Positions 8,571 to 16,411 of a DNA stretch of 42,478 nucleotides are shown in pieces. This DNA is from JABIDZ01 sp964402905 (GTDB taxonomy: Archaea; Iainarchaeota; Iainarchaeia; Iainarchaeales; JAAZKV01). Location: NCBI GenBank assembly GCA_964402905.1, contig CAYODU010000002.1, forward strand, positions 1 through 42,478. Direction: 5' to 3'. Under the pieces are notes generated by a model. It was not told where the DNA came from and searched no databases. It was given only the letters and a program-made list of their open reading frames with translations. A program made the position numbers and the translations under genes. The first letter of the stretch is position 1, and every line of letters starts with the position of its first letter.

Positions 8571-9521
8571 ATGAAAAAAATAGGTTCTTTAAAAGTTGAG
8601 AATGGTGCATTTCTTGCGCCCATGGCTGATTATACAAATGTTGCTTTTCGAACCCTTTGTAGAGAATATGGCTCAGTGTTAAATTATACTGAATTAATTT
8701 CCTGTAAATCAATTATTTATAAGAATTCAAAAACGATTAAAATGCTAAAAGTAAGTGAAAAAGAAAAACCGGTTTTTTTACAACTTTTTGGTTCTGAAGC
8801 AAATGATTTCGAAAAAGCTATTGAAATTGTGGAACAAAAGTTTCCAAATAATTTTGCAGGGTATGATCTTAATTGTGGTTGTGCTGTACCAAAAGCACTG
8901 AAAGGAAAATATGGCGTTTATTTAATGGATCATCCAAAGCTTGTTGGAAAAATAATTGCTTCAATGAAAAAGTCAACAAAAAAACCAGTCACAATAAAAA
9001 TGCGCACGGGGCGCGAAAAGGAAAATTTTTTAGCGGTGGCAAAAGAAGCAGAAAAAAATGGTGTCGATGCAATTTGTCTTCATGCGCGCCTTGGTTCACA
9101 AGGTTATTCCGGAAAATCGGATTGGGATAAAATAAAGAAAATAAAAAAAGCAGTGGGTGTTCCAATTATTGGAAATGGGGATGTTGAATCAGTTTTGGAT
9201 TATGAAAGAATGATTAAAGAGACTGCTTGTGACTTTGTAATGGTTGGCAGGGCATCAATTGGAAATGCTTTTCTCTTTAAGCAGATAACACAATTTGTTC
9301 ACGGAAAAAAGATTTCTGGGAGAACAAAAAAAGATTTTTTTGCTGAAGGAAAAAGATATTTTGAATTAGCACAAGAATTTTCTTTGGGTGTGAATGATTT
9401 GAGGGCTTATTTTATAGGTTTTGCAACTGGTTTTATTGGAGCAAAACAAATGCGTAATGAATTTGCTTTATCAAAATCAATAACTGAAATGGAAAAAGTT
9501 TTTGAAAAACATTTTTCTTAG
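8571..9521 (+). CDS. tRNA-dihydrouridine synthase
   Basis: The 316-residue flavoenzyme reduces uridines in the tRNA D-loop. FLAPMADYTN (residues 14-23) opens the FMN-binding barrel, followed by TIKMR near 141, LHAR near 170, IGNGD near 200 and VGRASIGN near 225, all FMN contacts in the family. The catalytic cysteine should be Cys104 in NCGCAVPK. Most members have GCP here, so the alanine after the cysteine is a small deviation, as is GKYGVYLM in place of the usual GAGSALL-like segment. The domain order and length are otherwise ordinary. It forms its own transcription unit. Confidence 0.92.
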   Translation: MKKIGSLKVENGAFLAPMADYTNVAFRTLCREYGSVLNYTELISCKSIIYKNSKTIKMLKVSEKEKPVFLQLFGSEANDFEKAIEIVEQKFPNNFAGYDLNCGCAVPKALKGKYGVYLMDHPKLVGKIIASMKKSTKKPVTIKMRTGREKENFLAVAKEAEKNGVDAICLHARLGSQGYSGKSDWDKIKKIKKAVGVPIIGNGDVESVLDYERMIKETACDFVMVGRASIGNAFLFKQITQFVHGKKISGRTKKDFFAEGKRYFELAQEFSLGVNDLRAYFIGFATGFIGAKQMRNEFALSKSITEMEKVFEKHFS

Positions 9522-9587
9522 TAGAGTGTTTTTTAAAACTGTAATGAAATTTTTATTTTTCTTAAATTCTTTTTCTATTTTTTCAGT

Positions 9588-9707
9588 TTATCTTTTCAAG
9601 TATGATATTGATGGTTGGGAAAATATTTTTCTGCATTTGTCTGAGCAGAATTTTTCTCCTTCACTTGCTTCAAAAATTATTCCGCAACGCGGACACATTC
9701 TTTGCAT
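9588..9707 (-). CDS. Small zinc-finger protein (39 residues)
   Basis: On the minus strand an ATG at 9707 follows a strong Shine-Dalgarno, AAAGGTGAG (9711-9719), and opens a 39-codon frame ending in TAA. The product begins MQRMCPRCGIIFE and has FCSDKCRK, so it carries CPxC and CSDKC pairs of a four-cysteine zinc ribbon. A TATA-like GGATTTAAAAGC on the minus strand lies at 9746-9757, well placed for a start about 16 bases before the ATG. Function is unknown; nucleic-acid or protein binding is the usual role of such fingers. A longer frame on the opposite strand here looks like a shadow. Confidence 0.7.
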   Translation of the reverse strand: MQRMCPRCGIIFEASEGEKFCSDKCRKIFSQPSISYLKR

Positions 9708-9745
9708 TTTCTCACCTTTGCTAAAATATTCTCTACGGGGTAATA

Positions 9746-9757
9746 GCTTTTAAATCC
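9746..9757 (-). promoter_or_regulatory. TATA box of the small zinc-finger gene
   Basis: On the minus strand this reads GGATTTAAAAGC, about 45 bases before the ATG at 9707, giving a short leader that holds the Shine-Dalgarno. Confidence 0.45.
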
Positions 9758-9792
9758 GATTTTTGGTTGTCGTAAAAGTGCTTTATTTTGTT

Positions 9793-10314
9793 TTATTCAA
9801 AGAATTGTCTGTCAAGTTCGGCTGCTGAACGTTTTAGCTGGTTAAAAACACGGTCTATGTCATCTTCTATTTCTTCAATAGTTCTTTCAATACTTCTACT
9901 TCTTGCAGAGTAGTATTTCCCGTTCTTTTCAATTAAACCTGAACGTAGGAGATTGTTTAAGTGATTAATAGTGCTTCCTCGTGACATCCCTATTCTCTCT
10001 GCTAATGCGGTACTTGTTAGAGCTTCCCCTTTTTCAGTGGCTATAACTATTTCTTTGAATACTGCTGCTGCATTTTTATCCTTATCAATTGGTTCAAAAA
10101 AGCCTAAACTAGAGCAGATCCATGCAAATTGGTGGTCAAAATCGCTTTTCATTGGGCGTTCTACTTTTCTCACAACTACCTTAAAGTAGCTTCTTCTTGG
10201 AGAAAGGTGCTTTACTGCGCCCTTCATTATTGGCAAATGGTAAGTATCCCTTTTTATTATTTGGAGAGCATTATTTCTGTTTTCTTTTTTGCTCTCTTCT
10301 CGATTTTCTCCCAT
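9793..10314 (-). CDS. Winged-helix transcriptional regulator, candidate heat-shock regulator
   Basis: The 173-residue protein has a winged helix-turn-helix of ArsR/MarR type around residues 95-140 (TALAERIGMSRGSTINHLNNLLRSGLI, then the wing NGKYYSAR) and a charged C-terminal helix (IERTIEEIEDDIDRVFNQLKR), probably for dimerisation. The N-terminal 60 residues are basic and unassigned. Minus-strand GGTGA lies about 8 bases before the ATG at 10314. It is divergent from grpE-dnaK, and the shared promoter region holds repeated CTAAGA/TCTTAG sites. I infer that it represses the chaperone operon and itself, as heat-shock regulators do in other archaea; this is not shown by sequence. Confidence 0.8.
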   Translation of the reverse strand: MGENREESKKENRNNALQIIKRDTYHLPIMKGAVKHLSPRRSYFKVVVRKVERPMKSDFDHQFAWICSSLGFFEPIDKDKNAAAVFKEIVIATEKGEALTSTALAERIGMSRGSTINHLNNLLRSGLIEKNGKYYSARSRSIERTIEEIEDDIDRVFNQLKRSAAELDRQFFE

Positions 10315-10332
10315 ATATTCACCAAAAAACAG

Positions 10333-10380
10333 CTAAGATGTTTGTCTTAGAAACTATTTAAAAACCTTTTGTCTAAGAAA
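10333..10380. promoter_or_regulatory. Divergent chaperone promoter with operator-like repeats
   Basis: CTAAGA (10333-10338) and TCTTAG (10345-10350) form a dyad with a six-base spacer. TTGTCTTAGAAA (10342-10353) recurs as TTGTCTAAGAAA (10369-10380), one mismatch, with 27 bases between repeat starts. Between them lies CTATTTAAAAACC (10354-10366), a TATA box usable in both directions. The regulator gene starts at 10314 to the left and grpE at 10451 to the right. Protein bound to the repeats would cover the TATA box, which fits repression. Confidence 0.65.
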
Positions 10381-10450
10381 TACGTATATTGTCCACACAG
10401 TTTAAACAAAAATGGTATTTTTTAAAAGGATTTTGTTTTTTGGTGTTATA

Positions 10451-11032
10451 ATGAATAAAGGAAAAGAAAAACAAAAAGAGTCTGTTCAAGAGCCTGTAGA
10501 ACCACAGGATGAAAAAGAGACTAAAAAAGGGAGTATCTTGGAACTAGAAAATGAGATAATTTCTCTTACAAATACACTTAAACGGCTTCAAGCAGATTTT
10601 GAAAATTACCAAAAGCGAACAGAGAGACAAAATAACGAATTCAGACAATTTGCAAGTGCAAGTATTATTGAACAATTACTTCCAGTGCTTGATTCTCTTG
10701 AACAAGGGATGAAACATAGCAAAGAATTGGTTTTGATTCACGACCAGCTAAATTCAATACTAAAGAAAAATGGTTTGGAAAAAATAGTTGCCACAAAGGG
10801 ATGTAACTTTGATCACGATAAAATGGAGTGTTTGATGCAAGAAGAATGCAAAGAAGTTGAAGAAGACAAAGTAGCGAATGTTTTGTTAACAGGATACACT
10901 TTAAACGGAAAAATACTTAGACTTGCAAAAGTAAGTATAAGAAAAAGTAATTCTAAAGAATCGGAAACTGGAAATGAAGATAAAGATGAAAATGAAAATA
11001 AAAGTAAAAATGAAAAAGAAAATTTTAAATAA
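10451..11032 (+). CDS. grpE: GrpE nucleotide-exchange factor
   Basis: This 193-residue protein is the ADP-release factor for DnaK. It has a long N-terminal helix (LENEIISLTNTLKRLQADFENYQKRTER), the QLLPVLDSLEQGM segment and a C-terminal beta domain with ECKEVEEDKVANVLLTGYTLNGKILRLAKV, all typical of GrpE. The ATG at 10451 follows a GGTG Shine-Dalgarno; an upstream in-frame ATG at 10412 would add an odd hydrophobic tail and is rejected. The C-terminal 25 residues are a run of Glu, Asp, Asn and Lys, probably disordered. It leads the operon grpE-dnaK-(106 aa)-dnaJ. Confidence 0.93.
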   Translation: MNKGKEKQKESVQEPVEPQDEKETKKGSILELENEIISLTNTLKRLQADFENYQKRTERQNNEFRQFASASIIEQLLPVLDSLEQGMKHSKELVLIHDQLNSILKKNGLEKIVATKGCNFDHDKMECLMQEECKEVEEDKVANVLLTGYTLNGKILRLAKVSIRKSNSKESETGNEDKDENENKSKNEKENFK

Positions 11033-11055
11033 ATTATTTTTATTGAGGTGGTATA

Positions 11056-12930
11056 ATGAGTAAAATAATTGGAATTGATCTCGGAACATCAAATAGTGCA
11101 GCCGCAGTACTTGAAGGGGGTAGACCAAAAATAATTCCTTCAGCAGAAGGAAATACAGTTTATGGAAAAGCCTTTCCAAGCTATGTTGCATTTTCAAAAG
11201 ATGGAAAAATGCTTGTGGGAGAACCCGCAAGAAGACAAGCAGTAACAAATCCAGAGCGAACAATTACGAGAGCCAAAAGAAAAATGGGTACTTCATTCAA
11301 ATACAAAATTGATGATAAAGAATATACTCCTCAGCAAATATCAGCTTTTATTTTACAAAAAATAAAGCGTGACGCAGAATCATTTTTAGGAGAAAAAGTT
11401 GACAAAGCAGTAATAACAGTTCCTGCTTACTTTGATGACAATCAAAGACAAGCAACAAAAGATGCTGGAGCAATTGCTGGACTTGAAGTTGTAAGAATAA
11501 TTAACGAACCAACAGCAGCATCACTTGCATATGGTTTAGACAAAAAAAATGATTCAAAAATACTTGTATTTGATTTGGGTGGTGGAACTCTTGATGTAAC
11601 TATAATGGAACTGGGCGATGGAGTCTTTGAAGTAAAATCAACTTCAGGTGATACTGAACTTGGTGGAACAGATATGGATGAAGAAATAATAAAATACATC
11701 GCAGAAGAATTCAAAAAAGAACAAGGCGTTGATATTACAAAAGATCCAATGGCATTACAAAGAGTAAGAGAAGCTGCAGAAAAAGCAAAGATTGAATTAT
11801 CAACTACAACAGAAACCGACATCAATCTTCCTTATGTAACGGCTGATGCAAATGGTCCAAAACACTTAACGCTTAAATTAAATAGAGCAAAACTTGAAAC
11901 ACTTATTGAGCCAATTATTAAGCGTTGTGAAAAACCTATTACACAAGCGCTAGCAGATGCAAAGCTTACTGCTGCAGACATAAGTAAATTAATTATGGTT
12001 GGTGGGCCCACAAGAATGCCTGTTGTACAACAATTCGTAAAAAAAGTTACTGGTATTGAACCCGAAAGAGGGATTGATCCAATGGAATGTGTTGCAATGG
12101 GGGCTGCTGTACAGGGCGGAGTTCTTAGTGGTGAAGTAAAAGATGTTTTGCTTTTAGATGTCACTCCCCTTAGTCTTGGAATAGAAACCCTTGGAGGGGT
12201 TTTTACAAAAATAATTGATAGAAATACTACAATTCCTACAAAGAAATCTCAGGTTTTTTCAACTGCTGCAGATAATCAATCAACAGTGGATATACATGTT
12301 TTGCAGGGAGAAAGACCCCTAGCAAAAGATAATAAAACTCTTGGGAGATTCCAGTTAACAGGAATATTGCCTGCGCCAAGAGGAATACCGCAAATTGAAG
12401 TGGCATTTGATATTGATGCAAATGGAATAGTAAATGTTTCAGCAAAAGACAAGGGCACAGGAAAAGAACAGAGCATAAAGATTGTTGCTTCACAAAAACT
12501 TGGTGATGCAGAAATAGAGAAAATGAAGAAAGAAGCTGAGGCACATGCAGACGAAGATAAAAAAGTAAAAGAAGAAATCGAAATAATAAATAATGCAGAT
12601 GCAACAGTTTATTCAACAGAAAAAATGCTTGAAGAAATAAAAGATAAGATTTCAGCAGAACAAAAAACAAGTGTTGAAGAAAAGTTAAAGGCTTTGAAAG
12701 ATGAAATGGCAAAAGAACCAAAAAATGTATCAACAATAAAAACAAAGTTTGAAGAACTAAATAAAACACTTCAGGACGTTGGTTCACAAGTATACAAGAA
12801 TGCACAGCAAGAACAACAAGCAGGGCAAGAACAACAATCATCTAGTGGAAAAGAAGAACAAAAACAAAATAAAGGGGATGATAAAGTTGTTGATGCCGAA
12901 TTCGAAGAAAAAGACGATAACAAAAAGTGA
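11056..12930 (+). CDS. dnaK: Chaperone DnaK (Hsp70)
   Basis: The 624-residue Hsp70 begins IIGIDLGTSNSAAAV, has the VPAYFDDNQRQATKDAG and LVFDLGGGTLDVTI ATPase motifs, INEPTAASLAYG and the LLLDVTPLSLGIETLGG linker and substrate-domain start. The C-terminus ends in a Gln-rich stretch and VVDAEFEEKDDNKK, close to the end of bacterial DnaK proteins. Archaeal DnaK is patchily distributed and thought to come from bacteria, and this ending fits that. The start is fixed by GAGGTGGT just before the ATG at 11056. It works with GrpE upstream and DnaJ downstream. Confidence 0.97.
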   Translation: MSKIIGIDLGTSNSAAAVLEGGRPKIIPSAEGNTVYGKAFPSYVAFSKDGKMLVGEPARRQAVTNPERTITRAKRKMGTSFKYKIDDKEYTPQQISAFILQKIKRDAESFLGEKVDKAVITVPAYFDDNQRQATKDAGAIAGLEVVRIINEPTAASLAYGLDKKNDSKILVFDLGGGTLDVTIMELGDGVFEVKSTSGDTELGGTDMDEEIIKYIAEEFKKEQGVDITKDPMALQRVREAAEKAKIELSTTTETDINLPYVTADANGPKHLTLKLNRAKLETLIEPIIKRCEKPITQALADAKLTAADISKLIMVGGPTRMPVVQQFVKKVTGIEPERGIDPMECVAMGAAVQGGVLSGEVKDVLLLDVTPLSLGIETLGGVFTKIIDRNTTIPTKKSQVFSTAADNQSTVDIHVLQGERPLAKDNKTLGRFQLTGILPAPRGIPQIEVAFDIDANGIVNVSAKDKGTGKEQSIKIVASQKLGDAEIEKMKKEAEAHADEDKKVKEEIEIINNADATVYSTEKMLEEIKDKISAEQKTSVEEKLKALKDEMAKEPKNVSTIKTKFEELNKTLQDVGSQVYKNAQQEQQAGQEQQSSSGKEEQKQNKGDDKVVDAEFEEKDDNKK

Positions 12931-13019
12931 ATTACAAAAAGTAAATCCCGAAATAAAATTATCAAAATCTGAACGTACAGGAAAAGATTGTGCCAAGGGT
13001 AATGCACAAAGAAATAAAA

Positions 13020-13054
13020 AAGAAGTGTGGTTTGCAAGTTAAACCACATTTCTT
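13020..13054 (+). terminator. Strong hairpin after dnaK
   Basis: AAGAAGTGTGGTTT and AAACCACATTTCTT pair over 14 bases (one G-U wobble) around the loop GCAAGTT. It lies 90 bases past the dnaK stop and before the 106-residue gene. No long T tract follows, so it may instead be an RNA-processing or stability element that separates dnaK from the downstream genes. Confidence 0.55.
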
Positions 13055-13087
13055 AAAGCCTTTTAGTCAAAATATTTTAGTGATATT

Positions 13088-13408
13088 GTGCCAGTAATGC
13101 AAAGAAGAGAAAGTGTATTCGCCGGGGTTGCGAATTTTTTTCGAGAAGGGAACAAAGATTATTGGGAAGGACAGCGTTTTTTGGCCCAAAATAGATTGTT
13201 AATGGGCAAAAGTAGAGATGCTGTAGCAGACGCTATTCTTTTTTCACGAGCTTCAAGAAAACTTGAACAAATAAGAGCAAATGAAATTAAAAGAGGTGCA
13301 AGGCAGTTAAGTAAGGCTACAAGAGCACGCAGAAATTCTGCAATAAAAGCAATTGCACGAACTGAAGGTATGCAACGGAGAATTAAATTAACTCCACCAA
13401 AAAAATAA
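13088..13408 (+). CDS. Unknown basic 106-residue protein in the dnaK operon
   Basis: The frame starts at GTG 13088, preceded by GTGAT at 13080-13084 with the same spacing seen elsewhere in the window; an ATG three codons later is the alternative. The product is predicted to be mostly helical and strongly basic, with an Arg/Lys-rich second half (KLEQIRANEIKRGARQLSKATRARRN) and no membrane segment or cysteines. I do not recognise the family. Its position between dnaK and dnaJ, on the same strand, suggests a link to protein folding, to nucleic acid or to ribosomes, but nothing in the sequence proves it. Confidence 0.65.
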   Translation: MPVMQRRESVFAGVANFFREGNKDYWEGQRFLAQNRLLMGKSRDAVADAILFSRASRKLEQIRANEIKRGARQLSKATRARRNSAIKAIARTEGMQRRIKLTPPKK

Positions 13409-13470
13409 ATTTAAGTAAAGATTATTTTAATTGTAATTAATATTTGTTTTAAAAAAATGGTTGATTTTTA

Positions 13471-14592
13471 ATGACTGATTATTATTCTGTGTTGGGTTTA
13501 AAAAAAGGGGCTTCTGTTGACGAAATAAAAAAAGCATATAAGAAACTTGCTAAACAATATCATCCAGATGTTTCTAAAGAAGCGGATGCTGAGAAAAAGT
13601 TTAAGGAAGTAGTTGAAGCTTATCAAGTGCTATCTGACCCAGAAAAAAAGCAGAACTATGATAACTATGGGGATGCCTACAAGAATTTCCAAGGTTACCA
13701 AGGGTATGGTGGGCAAAGTTATGGCGCGGGCTTTGATTTTGATTTTGAAGATATATTCAATCAATTTACCGGCTTTGATTTTGATTTAGGAAATCTTTTT
13801 GGCTCAAGAACAAAATCAGCACAAAAAGATAATGGTTCCAATATAAAAGTGGAGTTATCTCTGAGTTTTAATGAAGCTGTTTTTGGTGTAACAAAAGATA
13901 TTATTTATGAAAGAATTGTCCGCTGTGAAAAGTGTGGGGGTAGTGGTGCACAAGGTGAATTAAAAGACTGTGATATTTGCAAAGGAAGAGGAGTAGAAAT
14001 CCGCCAACAAAGAACTCCGTTTGGAATATTTCAAACACAAACCGCTTGTCATAAATGTCACGGGAAAGGAAAAATTGCTGAGAATGATTGTAAAGAATGT
14101 AATGGAAATGGATTTATAACAAAAAAAGAGAAGTTAAGTGTAAAGATACCTGCGGGAATAGCAACAGGAAACCATTTACGTTTACAAGGAAAGGGAAATC
14201 AGGGTAAGCATGGAGAAGGGGATTTGTATGTGCTTGTTTTTGTTGAAATGCACGAGATATTTAAGAGAGATGAATTTGATATTTATGCTGAAATACCAAT
14301 TTCTTTTTCTGAAGCAGCTATGGGTGCGACAATAGAAGTACCCACACTAAAAGGCAAAGCCGATTTAAAGATTCCCGGAGGAACACAAACAGGAACAATA
14401 TTCAAAATGAAGGGGAAAGGAATACAAATAGTAAATTCTAGCTCAGTTGGAGACGAATACATTAAAGTTATTGTTGAAACACCAAAGAAAATGTCTAAAA
14501 AAGAAAAAGAGTTGTTTGAAAAACTTGAAAAAGAAGAGAAGACTGCAAAAAAAAGAAAGACTTTTTTTCAAAGGATACTTGGCAAGTTCTGA
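13471..14592 (+). CDS. dnaJ: Chaperone DnaJ (Hsp40, type I)
   Basis: The 373-residue protein has the full type I layout. A J domain carries HPD at residues 31-33. A Gly/Phe/Asp-rich linker spans about residues 70-115. Four zinc-binding CxxCxGxG-type repeats have cysteine pairs at 152/155, 167/170, 193/196 and 207/210. Two substrate-binding beta domains follow. It stimulates DnaK ATPase and delivers unfolded substrates. The last zinc repeat reads CKECNGNG. The linker is enriched in FDFDFEDIF-type acidic-aromatic sequence rather than plain glycine. The C-terminal 30 residues are lysine-rich. TTGAT precedes the ATG at 13471. Confidence 0.95.
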   Translation: MTDYYSVLGLKKGASVDEIKKAYKKLAKQYHPDVSKEADAEKKFKEVVEAYQVLSDPEKKQNYDNYGDAYKNFQGYQGYGGQSYGAGFDFDFEDIFNQFTGFDFDLGNLFGSRTKSAQKDNGSNIKVELSLSFNEAVFGVTKDIIYERIVRCEKCGGSGAQGELKDCDICKGRGVEIRQQRTPFGIFQTQTACHKCHGKGKIAENDCKECNGNGFITKKEKLSVKIPAGIATGNHLRLQGKGNQGKHGEGDLYVLVFVEMHEIFKRDEFDIYAEIPISFSEAAMGATIEVPTLKGKADLKIPGGTQTGTIFKMKGKGIQIVNSSSVGDEYIKVIVETPKKMSKKEKELFEKLEKEEKTAKKRKTFFQRILGKF

Positions 14593-14605
14593 CCAATGAA
14601 AAAGA

Positions 14606-14615
14606 ATTTATATCC
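14606..14615 (+). promoter_or_regulatory. TATA box of the lipoprotein gene
   Basis: ATTTATATCC is centred about 24 bases before the ATG at 14634, and there is no Shine-Dalgarno, which fits a leaderless transcript. Confidence 0.5.
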
Positions 14616-14633
14616 AAAGGGCTTTATTATTTC

Positions 14634-15149
14634 ATGACAAAAAAAGTGTTTGTTTTAATAACTCTTGTTGTTCTTGCGTTATTTGTACTTTCTTTTGGTT
14701 GCACTACAAGTAATTTGGGTTCGGTTAGTTCACAGGATTTATCTTTATTACAGGAAAAATATGGTGTTAAAGATAATTTTTCTCCGAATTTGGGCGTAAT
14801 GAATAACTATGTAAGCGAGCTTTCAGTACTCAGAGCAAGAAGTTCTCTTGGGATAACAAATGTTCTTGAAGCTGAACTTAATTCCGCACAAGCTTTTTAT
14901 TACTTTCAAAAAGCAATTAGCGAATCACAGCTAATAACCACCGAGAAAGATTTTTGTAGTTCAAAAGAATTTATTGATGTAAAAAATTATATTGAGTTAT
15001 CGCTAAATTATTCAAACAAAGCAGTTAATTTGATCTCTTCTTTTAATTTAGAAGAGCTTTCATTATTGCGAACAGATCAATTAGAAATTGTAAGCCAACT
15101 AAAAAGTGATGCGCTAAATATTCAGAGTGATTTGAAGAAACGCTGTTGA
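14634..15149 (+). CDS. Predicted exported lipoprotein, function unknown
   Basis: The 171-residue protein starts with a Lys-Lys head, a hydrophobic segment (VFVLITLVVLALFVLSF) and Cys23 in SFGC, a lipobox-like site; residues -3 to -1 (SFG) are slightly non-standard. The mature part (from Cys23) is predicted mostly helical, with two further cysteines late in the sequence (DFCSSKEF and the C-terminal KKRC) that could form a disulfide. No known domain is visible. It is likely anchored outside the membrane. A tetratricopeptide- or four-helix-like fold is possible from the repeated amphipathic helices, but this is a guess. Confidence 0.7.
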   Translation: MTKKVFVLITLVVLALFVLSFGCTTSNLGSVSSQDLSLLQEKYGVKDNFSPNLGVMNNYVSELSVLRARSSLGITNVLEAELNSAQAFYYFQKAISESQLITTEKDFCSSKEFIDVKNYIELSLNYSNKAVNLISSFNLEELSLLRTDQLEIVSQLKSDALNIQSDLKKRC

Positions 15150-15197
15150 TTTCTTTAGTAGCTTTTATTAAAAAGCTTTTTCTGTAGATTAATAATT

Positions 15198-15791
15198 ATG
15201 AATAAATCTTTTTACAAAAAGGGTGCTGAAGCGGAACTGACAGAAACCGTTTTTCAAAGCGAAAAAGCGATTTTAAAAGAAAGAATTCCAAAGAGCTATC
15301 GCAGTAGTGAACTTGATTTAAAGATAAGAAAACAAAGAACGCGTTCCGAGGCCAAATTATTTAAAACAGCGGCATTAAAGGTTAGGGTTCCAAAAGTTTT
15401 TGAAGTTAATGAAAATGTTTGCTCTATTTTAATGGAATTTGTTGAAGGGAAAGTGCTAAAAGATGTGGTTGAAAAAGAGCCTAAATTATGCGAAAAAGCT
15501 GGTCAACAAATAAAATTAGTTCATTCACTTGGAATAATACATGGTGATCTCACTACATCAAATCTTATTGTGACTCCCAAAAAGCAAATTTGTTTTGTTG
15601 ATTTTGGGCTAGGTTTTTTTTCAAAGCGAACAGAGGATATTGCAACTGATTTAATTGTTTTCAAAAAAACTTTTAATGCAACTCATTCTTCGTTAAAAAA
15701 CGGTTGGGAAAAAGTAATGGCGGGTTACAAACCCAATAAGGAATTATTAACAAAAATGGCTGCTATTGAAAAAAGAGCGCGTTATCATTAG
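15198..15791 (+). CDS. bud32: Bud32 kinase/ATPase of the KEOPS complex
   Basis: The 197-residue small kinase has Lys27 in LKERIPKSYR, the HGDLTTSN catalytic loop (115-122) and the DFGLG metal motif (135-139), and ends soon after, as Bud32 does. The KEOPS complex makes the t6A base of tRNAs that read ANN codons; Bud32 supports the Kae1 reaction. In some archaea Kae1 and Bud32 are fused; here Bud32 is free and no Kae1 is in the window. The next genes are S15 and S3Ae, near which the KEOPS gene pcc1 is found in some other archaea. Confidence 0.9.
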   Translation: MNKSFYKKGAEAELTETVFQSEKAILKERIPKSYRSSELDLKIRKQRTRSEAKLFKTAALKVRVPKVFEVNENVCSILMEFVEGKVLKDVVEKEPKLCEKAGQQIKLVHSLGIIHGDLTTSNLIVTPKKQICFVDFGLGFFSKRTEDIATDLIVFKKTFNATHSSLKNGWEKVMAGYKPNKELLTKMAAIEKRARYH

Positions 15792-15898
15792 TTTATTATA
15801 ATTGTAATAGTTGTGTTATTTCTACAAAAAAGTAGTTGTAAATTAGAAAATACTGCTTTTATTAAAATGCCGCCTTTATTTTTCATCCGAGAGTTTGG

Positions 15899-15907
15899 TT
15901 TATAAAT
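15899..15907 (+). promoter_or_regulatory. TATA box of the rps15 gene
   Basis: TTTATAAAT lies about 95 bases before the S15 start, predicting transcription from near 15930 and a leader of about 65 bases. The 203-base gap before S15 has no other gene that I can see. Confidence 0.5.
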
Positions 15908-15994
15908 GTTCTTTTTCAGGAATATGTTATAGTTTTGTTGTTCTTTTCTAAGCCACTGAAAAAGGGGTTAGAAAGGTTAAATGTAAGTGATTTT

Positions 15995-16411
15995 ATGGCT
16001 AAAAAAGCAAAGGAAAAAGTTGAGTCGGTTGCACAGCTCGATAAAAAAGAGACTATGGAAACAGTGGTTTCTCTTGCTAATGCAGGTCATTCCCCAAGTA
16101 AAATAGGAATTATTTTAAGGGATGAATATAATGTTAAAAACTTTAAGGAATTAACAGGAAAAAGTGTTCAGGAAGTACTCAAAGAGTATAATTTGCTTGG
16201 AGAGATGCCAGAAGATATGCTTAATTTGATAAGAAAAAGTGTTATGCTTTTCAATCACATGGAAAAAAATAAAAAAGATTATTCTGCTAAAAGAGGATAT
16301 GAATTGACAGTTTCAAAAATAAGAAAGCTTGGAAGATACTATTCATCAAAAGGAAAAATTCCTGCTGATTGGAAATATACTTCTGAAAAAGCGGCTTTAC
16401 TGGTGAAGTAA
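15995..16411 (+). CDS. rps15: 30S ribosomal protein S15
   Basis: The 138-residue protein has the archaeal/eukaryotic S15 layout: an N-terminal extension with GHSPSKIGIILRDEY, then the core with YSAKRGYELTVSKIRKLGRYY. It binds 16S rRNA in the central domain. ATG 15995 is chosen because GTGAT lies just before it at the standard spacing; the longer frame from 15935 adds 20 hydrophobic residues with no known counterpart. The end (GGTGAAGTAA) doubles as the Shine-Dalgarno of the microORF that begins right after its stop. Confidence 0.93.
   Translation: MAKKAKEKVESVAQLDKKETMETVVSLANAGHSPSKIGIILRDEYNVKNFKELTGKSVQEVLKEYNLLGEMPEDMLNLIRKSVMLFNHMEKNKKDYSAKRGYELTVSKIRKLGRYYSSKGKIPADWKYTSEKAALLVK

Noticed and set aside
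9502..9753. 83-codon plus-strand frame overlapping the end of the dihydrouridine synthase gene
   Set aside because: It starts inside the dus gene and is low-complexity hydrophobic; the opposite strand holds the better-supported zinc-finger gene.
12779..13042. Plus-strand frame overlapping the dnaK end
   Set aside because: It is mostly a shadow of dnaK in another frame, with no Shine-Dalgarno, and its last codons lie in the hairpin.
12994..13099. Possible short frame after dnaK containing KKKCGLQVKPHF
   Set aside because: It spans the hairpin and overlaps the next start; no ribosome-binding site or family pattern supports it.
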